A program made the position numbers and the translations under genes. The notes beneath the pieces were generated by a model, which worked only from the letters and a program-made list of their open reading frames with translations, was not told the DNA's origin and did no database searches. From an uncultured Candidatus Thioglobus sp. (GTDB lineage: Bacteria; Pseudomonadota; Gammaproteobacteria; PS1; Pseudothioglobaceae): DNA of 38,959 nt. The DNA lies in assembly GCA_000205985.2 (NCBI GenBank), contig GG729999.1, forward strand, positions 1 to 38,959. The letters run 5' to 3'. The number at the start of each line of letters is the position of its first letter. Positions within the stretch are counted from its first letter, which is position 1. Below, piece after piece: positions 32,924 to 38,959 of this stretch.

Positions 32924-33640
32924 ATGGGATTTAAATACTTAAACAAAGACCAAAATATTTTTGATGGCGATGACGGAGAAGACGTTTATGCCAACGAAGA
33001 ACAGCTGAAGACTAGGCTGGAATATTTTGAAAAACAATTATCCGAACTGAGTGACAACTCCCCAGCTGAAGAAAGGATTAATCATTTAATAGAAATTGGG
33101 CGTATCCAAGTTGAGCGTTACAAAGGCAATGACGCTTGGGAAAAGGCATTTACCGCTTTTGATCTAGCACAAGAAAATGAACTCTGGGAGTTGGCCGTTG
33201 AGGCTTGCGATGTGATGTTTTTGTCTGAAGGCCCAGAAGCGCTGAAAGCGCTGGGTCACGCATTGTGGTTAGGCATCACTTTTCCAATTGATGCAGAGAT
33301 TACCGTTGCCATGTTACAACATTTAGTCGAAGAATCTCCAAAAGAGTCAGACACACGTGCCATTGCCTCTGCTGCAGCACATTACATTACCTCCATTCGT
33401 TGTGGTAAAGATGATGATTTAACCTTTTTTGCCTCACAAATGATAGCATCCGTGGCTGATGATCATTCTCACGTGAGCGACCAATCTACCTTTGATTTGT
33501 GGCGTAAGACATTGCAGTTAGATAAACCTGAGGTGTTTTTAAAGAAACTATCGGGCGCCATTGATCAATTGGTGGGTGATAAATGGTGGATTGACCGAGA
33601 CAAAATTAGGGCAAAATTAGACGCTGAAGGCAAACACTAA
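32924..33640 (+). CDS. Uncharacterised helical protein, 238 aa
   Basis: Long ORF co-directional with trpFB; mainly helical, TPR-like feel, no recognised family. Confidence 0.8.
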   Translation: MGFKYLNKDQNIFDGDDGEDVYANEEQLKTRLEYFEKQLSELSDNSPAEERINHLIEIGRIQVERYKGNDAWEKAFTAFDLAQENELWELAVEACDVMFLSEGPEALKALGHALWLGITFPIDAEITVAMLQHLVEESPKESDTRAIASAAAHYITSIRCGKDDDLTFFASQMIASVADDHSHVSDQSTFDLWRKTLQLDKPEVFLKKLSGAIDQLVGDKWWIDRDKIRAKLDAEGKH

Positions 33641-33652
33641 ACAATAGATATA

Positions 33653-34261
33653 ATGAAAATTAAAATCTGCGGATTTACCAATGCACAAAATGCAAATCAA
33701 GCAGCAATGCTTGGTATTGATGCAATTGGATTGGTATTTTATGACCAGTCACCACGCAATGTTGGCGTTGAAACCGCCCTGCAAATTGTTAATGCATTGC
33801 CACCCTTTATTAATCGTGTGGGTTTATTTGTTAATGCTGATTCAAGTTTTATCGATGAAGTTTTGTGTGAGGTTCCACTGGATACTTTGCAATTTCATGG
33901 CGATGAATCAGCAGCTGAATGTAGACAATACGCCATGCCGTTTATTAAAGCCTTGCGTGTTAATCAAGAAACTAATATTATCAAAATGGCTGAGGAATAT
34001 CATCAAGCCAGTGGATTATTGTTGGATGCTTTTAACAAAGATACTTATGGTGGCACCGGTGAGAGTTTTGACTGGAGTCTCGCTAAGGTTGACATCGAGT
34101 TGCCTATCATTCTAGCGGGTGGCTTAAATCCAAACACCGTGGCCGACGCTGTATCGCAGGTTAATCCTTACGCCGTTGACGTGTCTAGCGGTGTGGAAAG
34201 TGAACTAGGGATAAAAGACATTGATAAAATAAGAAAATTTATTCAACGGGTTAATGCATGA
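33653..34261 (+). CDS. trpF: Phosphoribosylanthranilate isomerase
   Basis: [67 protein letters not shown]. Confidence 0.97.
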   Translation: MKIKICGFTNAQNANQAAMLGIDAIGLVFYDQSPRNVGVETALQIVNALPPFINRVGLFVNADSSFIDEVLCEVPLDTLQFHGDESAAECRQYAMPFIKALRVNQETNIIKMAEEYHQASGLLLDAFNKDTYGGTGESFDWSLAKVDIELPIILAGGLNPNTVADAVSQVNPYAVDVSSGVESELGIKDIDKIRKFIQRVNA

Positions 34262-35463
34262 GTAAGTACAACCTTCCAGACGACAAAGGCCACTTCGAAC
34301 AATACGGCGGTGTTTTTATTGCAGAGACACTGATGACAGCCGTTACTGAACTTAAAGAAGCTTACGAAAAATATAAAGATGATGCAGATTTTTTAAAAGA
34401 ATTTGAGCATGATCTTAAACATTATGTTGGCCGTACAACCCCGCTTTATCATGCCCAAAATCTCAGTAAAAAAATTGGCGGTGCACAGATTTACCTAAAG
34501 CGTGAAGACCTGAATCACACAGGCGCACATAAGATTAACAACACCATTGGCCAGGCACTTTTGGCTCAGCGCATGGGTAAGACTCGCATCATTGCTGAAA
34601 CGGGTGCAGGCCAACATGGCGTTGCTACGGCTACAGTAGCAGCTCGCTTAGGTTTGGAATGTGTGGTGTACATGGGTGAAGTGGACGTTGCGCGTCAAGC
34701 ACTGAATGTGTTCCGTATGAAATTATTAGGCGCCACTGTTATTCCTGTCACTTCAGGGTCAAAGACTTTAAAGGATGCACTCAATGAAGCCATGCGTGAT
34801 TGGGTAACCAATATTGACGATACTTTTTATATCATTGGTACAGTCGCGGGCCCACATCCATATCCGATGATGGTACGTGATTTTCAATCAATTATTGGTA
34901 AAGAGGCCAAAGTACAATTTGACAATCAAGTCGGCGGCCTGCCTGATGCACTCGTTGCTTGTGTGGGCGGCGGATCGAATGCTATTGGATTATTTCATGA
35001 ATTTATTGACGATGAGTCAGTCGCTATTTATGGTGTCGAGGCGGCAGGCTATGGTTTAGAAAAAGGCCCAACGGCGCACGCCGCACCTTTGTGTGCTGGT
35101 AGTGTGGGTGTGCTTCATGGCAATCGTACTTATTTGATGGAAGATGAGAATGGTCAAATTATCGAAGGCCATTCAATTTCAGCAGGGCTGGACTATCCGG
35201 GTGTTGGCCCTGAACACGCGTATTTAAAAGATTCAGGTCGTGCGAAATATGTAGCGATTACCGATAAAGAAGCCTTAGATGCTTTTCATACGTTAACTAA
35301 AGTTGAGGGAATTTTGCCGGCACTCGAGTCTTCTCATGCAGTTGCTTACGGTATTAAGCTTGCCCAAGAGCTTGGTAAAGACAAAAATATTATTATCAAC
35401 CTTTCAGGCAGAGGTGATAAAGATATTCATACTATCGCTGAGATCGAAGGCATAAATTTTTAG
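34258..35463 (+). CDS. trpB: Tryptophan synthase beta chain
   Basis: [57 protein letters not shown]. Confidence 0.98.
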   Translation: MSKYNLPDDKGHFEQYGGVFIAETLMTAVTELKEAYEKYKDDADFLKEFEHDLKHYVGRTTPLYHAQNLSKKIGGAQIYLKREDLNHTGAHKINNTIGQALLAQRMGKTRIIAETGAGQHGVATATVAARLGLECVVYMGEVDVARQALNVFRMKLLGATVIPVTSGSKTLKDALNEAMRDWVTNIDDTFYIIGTVAGPHPYPMMVRDFQSIIGKEAKVQFDNQVGGLPDALVACVGGGSNAIGLFHEFIDDESVAIYGVEAAGYGLEKGPTAHAAPLCAGSVGVLHGNRTYLMEDENGQIIEGHSISAGLDYPGVGPEHAYLKDSGRAKYVAITDKEALDAFHTLTKVEGILPALESSHAVAYGIKLAQELGKDKNIIINLSGRGDKDIHTIAEIEGINF

Positions 35464-35469
35464 TTATAC

Positions 35470-35488
35470 TGAGCAATTTATTTGCTCA
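35470..35488 (+). terminator. Short perfect hairpin just after trpB, possible terminator
   Basis: TGAGCAA-TTTAT-TTGCTCA (7-bp stem). A second one, CCTTTA-GGTG-TAAAGG then GTGCTTTTT, follows at 35503-35527. Confidence 0.4.
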
Positions 35489-35767
35489 TAGTAGAACTTA
35501 TACCTTTAGGTGTAAAGGGTGCTTTTTACCAAACTCTTTGTTGTCGAAATTCTAAAAATTAGTCACTTATAAATTATAAGCTCCTACTTTTTCCAATTCC
35601 TTACGCCTCTATTTTGGAAAAAATCACCACTTTAAAACCAATAAAATAACATTTTTATCTAAAAATTTAGCAAATTTTACAAATCAACCCATAAAAACTG
35701 TATTTTATTGTAATAAATTGATAGTTTTTAGTAAAAATATCTTAAAAACAGTCTATTTATATCAATT

Positions 35768-35803
35768 TTTAGCCTAATTTAGCCTAAAAATGGCTAAATT
35801 TAG
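35768..35803. repeat. Tandem TTTAGCCTAA x2 plus inverted copy forming a 9-bp hairpin AATTTAGCC-N7-GGCTAAATT
   Basis: Read directly in the AT-rich convergent interval between trpB and the XRE regulator. Confidence 0.85.
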
Positions 35804-35846
35804 TATTTTTATGTAAAAACCACCATTTCAATAATTTCCAAATTTT

Positions 35847-36242
35847 TTACCCCTCTTTTTCTAAATGGGAAGTAATGGCTTTGAGCGTGAATTTGTATTT
35901 TTTCTTCCAATCTAGTGGTAGTTTTTCAAACAATAATAAAACATCTTTTTGATCTTTGGTTAAAGAGATAAGTCTATTATCATCTTTGTAAGTATTTTTC
36001 TCATTGAGTAAAAAATCTTCAATTTCTCTAATACCTCTACCCGTTGCTAGCCATTCAAACGACACATTTAGAACTTTAGTGAGTTTAATCAGATTTTTAA
36101 CACTGGGTTCAGAGTGAAAATATGATGTTGATTCGTATTGAGAAATAGCAGAACTACTAACCCCAATTTTGTCGGCCAGCTCCTTCTGCGAGAGACCTTT
36201 TAATTCACGAGATTGCTTAATTCGTATTGCTATTGACTTCAT
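35847..36242 (-). CDS. XRE-family helix-turn-helix transcriptional regulator
   Basis: IRIKQSRELKGLSQKELADKIGVSSSAISQYESTSYFHSEPSVKNLIKLTKVLNVSFEWLATGRG. Confidence 0.92.
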   Translation of the reverse strand: MKSIAIRIKQSRELKGLSQKELADKIGVSSSAISQYESTSYFHSEPSVKNLIKLTKVLNVSFEWLATGRGIREIEDFLLNEKNTYKDDNRLISLTKDQKDVLLLFEKLPLDWKKKYKFTLKAITSHLEKEG

Positions 36243-36248
36243 GAGTAA

Positions 36249-36262
36249 AGTATAGCGATACT
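36249..36262. promoter_or_regulatory. Candidate XRE operator, palindrome AGTAT-AGCG-ATACT
   Basis: Read directly 7 bp upstream of the regulator ATG; the same half-sites recur as AGTAT at 36280-36284 and ATACT at 36306-36310. Confidence 0.5.
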
Positions 36263-36391
36263 AACTTTATTCTTAGATTAGTATAATAGTTGATAGTAAT
36301 TAGTGATACTTTAATCTACAATAGAAACTAGCTTTATTAATGAACCATATTTTTAATAAAGGCTATTTTATAAATAAAAAAGGAAAATAAA

Positions 36392-37012
36392 ATGAAAAAT
36401 AAATTAAATACAGCGTTAGCTGCTTTGTTTTTAACAACTTCATCATTCACAGCATTTGCCGCAGAAGAATCTAGTCAAGGTTATGCAGGTATTAGTTTTG
36501 GTCAATCAACCCTAGATACTGGCATCAACTCCTTAACTGGCACTGCGTCGCTTGATGAAAAAGATAATGCTACTAAGATATTTGCAGGTTTTAATATAGA
36601 TGAAAACTTTGCAATTGAAGGGCACTATGCAAATCTTGGAGAGGCAACATTAAGCGGTAATACTGGCGATAGATTTACTGATGAAGGCACAGTTTATGAA
36701 TTTTTAGTTGATGGTGTAACAGTTACTGCAAAAGTAAAATCTATTGGTGTTGCTGGAATATACAAGTTTAATGTTGGTGATACAATTACTCCGTTTGTAA
36801 AAGTCGGATTCCACAAATGGGATAATAAAATATCTGTGAGTGCTGGTAGTGTATCAGGTTCAGCTGAAGACGATGGTACAGATGTATTCTATGGTTTAGG
36901 AGCATCTAGCGCTATTTCTGATAAGATAGATTTTAGAGTGGAGCTTGAACGTTTTAAAGGTGATGACGGATATCTTGATTATGTATCTGCAGGTGTTGCA
37001 TATAACTTCTAA
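36392..37012 (+). CDS. Outer membrane beta-barrel protein (OmpA/OmpW-like porin family), function unknown
   Basis: Signal peptide MKNKLNTALAALFLTTSSFTAFA, then GYAGISFGQSTLD...; alternating strands; terminal aromatic ...AGVAYNF. Confidence 0.8.
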   Translation: MKNKLNTALAALFLTTSSFTAFAAEESSQGYAGISFGQSTLDTGINSLTGTASLDEKDNATKIFAGFNIDENFAIEGHYANLGEATLSGNTGDRFTDEGTVYEFLVDGVTVTAKVKSIGVAGIYKFNVGDTITPFVKVGFHKWDNKISVSAGSVSGSAEDDGTDVFYGLGASSAISDKIDFRVELERFKGDDGYLDYVSAGVAYNF

Positions 37013-37040
37013 ATATAATGTTTTAGCTTTAGATAGAAAT

Positions 37041-37068
37041 AAAAAACCCAGCTTAGGCTGGGTTTTTT
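37041..37068. terminator. Rho-independent terminator (bidirectional)
   Basis: AAAAAACCCAGC-TTAG-GCTGGGTTTTTT, perfect. Confidence 0.95.
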
Positions 37069-37082
37069 ATTGTCTGTTAATT

Positions 37083-38252
37083 TTAGTGGGTTTTATTGTT
37101 TAGCCACCAAATTAACACTGTGAATTGAATAATCAGTAAAGGCACTACTGAAAGTAGTACCGCTTCCCATCCATAATTAAACACAAACCAACCAGCAGAT
37201 AATGAGGCGATGGCTTGAAGGCTGAAGATTAAAAAGTCATTGACTGACTGGACTTTGTATTTTTCCTGTTCATTGTATGATTGAGGCAAGAGGCTAGTAC
37301 CACCAATAAATAGAAAATTCCAGCCTAGTCCTAACAGGATTAGCGCAATCCAATAATTATCTAAAGCATGGTCAGATAGGGCGATAGCAATACAGATAAA
37401 ATAGAACAGCACCCCAGTCAGCATCATTTTTCGCAAGCCAAAAAATGCCACAATAATGGGGGTAAATAAAGAGGGTAAGAACATGGCAATAACGTGGGAT
37501 TGGATGACAAATTTGGTTTGCTCTAAAGAAAATCCATCAATCACATGCATGCTCATGGGTGTTGCTGTCATCAAGTAGCTCATCACCACGTAGCCAACAG
37601 CAGCACTAGAAGTGGCAACAATAAAGACAGGTTGTTTAATAATGGTTGATAATGGGCGAGTGTCGCTATGTTGTACTTCGGTTGTAATATCAGTTTGTTG
37701 ATAAAACCATAACAATCCAAAAGCAATAATAAAACAACCACTTAGTAATGCGAAAGAACCAACAAACGTGGTGTCAAATAGGTCTTTACCCAAGGTGGCA
37801 ACTTCAGGGCCTAAAAAGGCAGAAACTAAGCCGCCAATAAGAACAGCAGAAGTGGCGGTGGCACTTAGATTTTGGTCAACGCTTTCAATGGCAGCAAAGC
37901 GAAACTGGTTCATGGTGGCGGTGGTTATGCCAAATAAAAAAGTGGCTATACAGAATAGATAGAAAGATTGAATTTGTAAGGCGGTGATTGCTAGTGAAAT
38001 CACGGCCAACGTATAAATACAGACACTCAGAAAAACATGACGACGACCTATGGCCGCCATAAATCTATTAATTGGAACAATAAAACTTGCAGTACCAACG
38101 ACTAATAGTGTTACGGGTAGAGTTGATAGGCTATCAGTTGGTGCTAAAATTTGACCAATAATGCCACCTAAGAAAATTACAAAAACACTCAGAGACATAA
38201 ATAGCGATAGACTGGCCGTTAATATCCAGACGTTTCTAGGCAGTGCAAACAT
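37083..38252 (-). CDS. Major facilitator superfamily transporter
   Basis: 389 aa, about 12 hydrophobic segments, MFS-like arrangement. Confidence 0.85.
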   Translation of the reverse strand: MFALPRNVWILTASLSLFMSLSVFVIFLGGIIGQILAPTDSLSTLPVTLLVVGTASFIVPINRFMAAIGRRHVFLSVCIYTLAVISLAITALQIQSFYLFCIATFLFGITTATMNQFRFAAIESVDQNLSATATSAVLIGGLVSAFLGPEVATLGKDLFDTTFVGSFALLSGCFIIAFGLLWFYQQTDITTEVQHSDTRPLSTIIKQPVFIVATSSAAVGYVVMSYLMTATPMSMHVIDGFSLEQTKFVIQSHVIAMFLPSLFTPIIVAFFGLRKMMLTGVLFYFICIAIALSDHALDNYWIALILLGLGWNFLFIGGTSLLPQSYNEQEKYKVQSVNDFLIFSLQAIASLSAGWFVFNYGWEAVLLSVVPLLIIQFTVLIWWLNNKTH

Positions 38253-38959
38253 TTATTTTTTAATAGGTCGTTTCCAGTTGCTCATGATGACTTGTTTAGA
38301 GCGGCTAAGTGCTAGTTGATCTGCTGGCACGTCTTTAGTAATGGTAGAGCCGGCTCCAATCGTAGCATTTTTACCAATCGTAATGGGAGCAATGAGTTGC
38401 GTGTCCGAGCCAACGAATACACCGTCTTCAATCGTAGTTTGATGCTTATTGGCACCGTCATAATTACAAGTAATCACCCCGGCACCGATGTTGACGTTTT
38501 CGCCCATCGTAGTATCACCGATATAACTCAGATGTGAGACTTTTGAACCTTTGCCAATGGTAGATTTTTTCACTTCAACAAAATTACCGATTTTGGCATT
38601 TTCGCCAATGTTGGCTTCAGGGCGAATACGGGCAAACGGGCCAATGGATGCGCCACCACCAATAACAGCATCTTCAATCACTGAGTTAGACAATATAGAT
38701 ACATTGTTACCAATGGTGGTGTTTTTAATGATGCAGTTTGGTGCAATGTTTGTGTTATTTCCCAAAGTAACTTTGCCTTCAATGACCACATTAACATCGA
38801 TTTCACAGTCTTGTCCAAAGTCGAGCGTGCCCCGACAATCAAAGCGATCAGGGTCTTTCAAAGTTAAGCCTTGCTGCATAAATTCAGTGGCTTGATTTTG
38901 TTGAAAAGTTCGTTCTAGTTCTGCTAGTTGTGCTTTATCGGTGGTCCCCCGGTACCCAT
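38253..38959 (-). CDS. glmU: Bifunctional GlmU, C-terminal acetyltransferase part; 5' end beyond window
   Basis: Left-handed beta-helix hexapeptides, GPFARIRPEANIGENAKIGNFVEVKKSTIGKGSKVSHLSYIGD, NIGAGVITCNYDGANKHQT. The frame stays open to the right edge (TTDKAQLAELERTFQQNQATEFMQQG). Confidence 0.95.
   Translation of the reverse strand, partial: GYRGTTDKAQLAELERTFQQNQATEFMQQGLTLKDPDRFDCRGTLDFGQDCEIDVNVVIEGKVTLGNNTNIAPNCIIKNTTIGNNVSILSNSVIEDAVIGGGASIGPFARIRPEANIGENAKIGNFVEVKKSTIGKGSKVSHLSYIGDTTMGENVNIGAGVITCNYDGANKHQTTIEDGVFVGSDTQLIAPITIGKNATIGAGSTITKDVPADQLALSRSKQVIMSNWKRPIKK

Noticed and set aside
38940-38959. GGTACC-containing right end resembling vector polylinker
   Set aside because: The bases also translate in frame as a plausible GlmU segment (GTTDKAQLAELE), and a single KpnI site is not proof of vector.

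Overview
The window looks like a ~39 kb fosmid-sized piece of chromosome from a low-GC, sulfur-oxidising gammaproteobacterium. It resembles the SUP05/Thioglobus/Ruthia group, but that is inferred from gene content and protein style and was not searched. Most of it is conserved housekeeping sequence: rplY-pth-ychF, ubiE-ubiJ-ubiB, a citrate synthase, erpA, argC, accBC-aroQ, dsbD, grpE/nadK/recN, a sulfide:quinone oxidoreductase, a complete atpIBEFHAGDC operon, rpmH-rnpA-yidD-yidC, dprA-smg-topA, trpFB and glmU. No rRNA, tRNA, CRISPR array or transposon was seen. Points that stand out: (1) three single-base insertions that break pth, rplY and atpA, most likely sequence errors, with intact products reconstructable; (2) a DsbD with two tandem N-terminal DsbD-alpha domains; (3) an FNR/DNR-type palindrome TTGAC-TTGG-GTCAA upstream of sqr; (4) an MGMT-like alkyltransferase domain fused to a DUF3565-like Cys/His domain; (5) an Fe(II)/2-oxoglutarate dioxygenase translationally coupled to yidC; (6) a zinc-finger-less, Bacteroidetes-like TopA; (7) an 11-bp inverted repeat over the citrate synthase ribosome-binding site; (8) a small AT-rich XRE-regulator/outer-membrane-protein cassette with palindromic candidate operators. 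I found no clear previously undescribed multi-gene system. Items 2-5 are the best leads.
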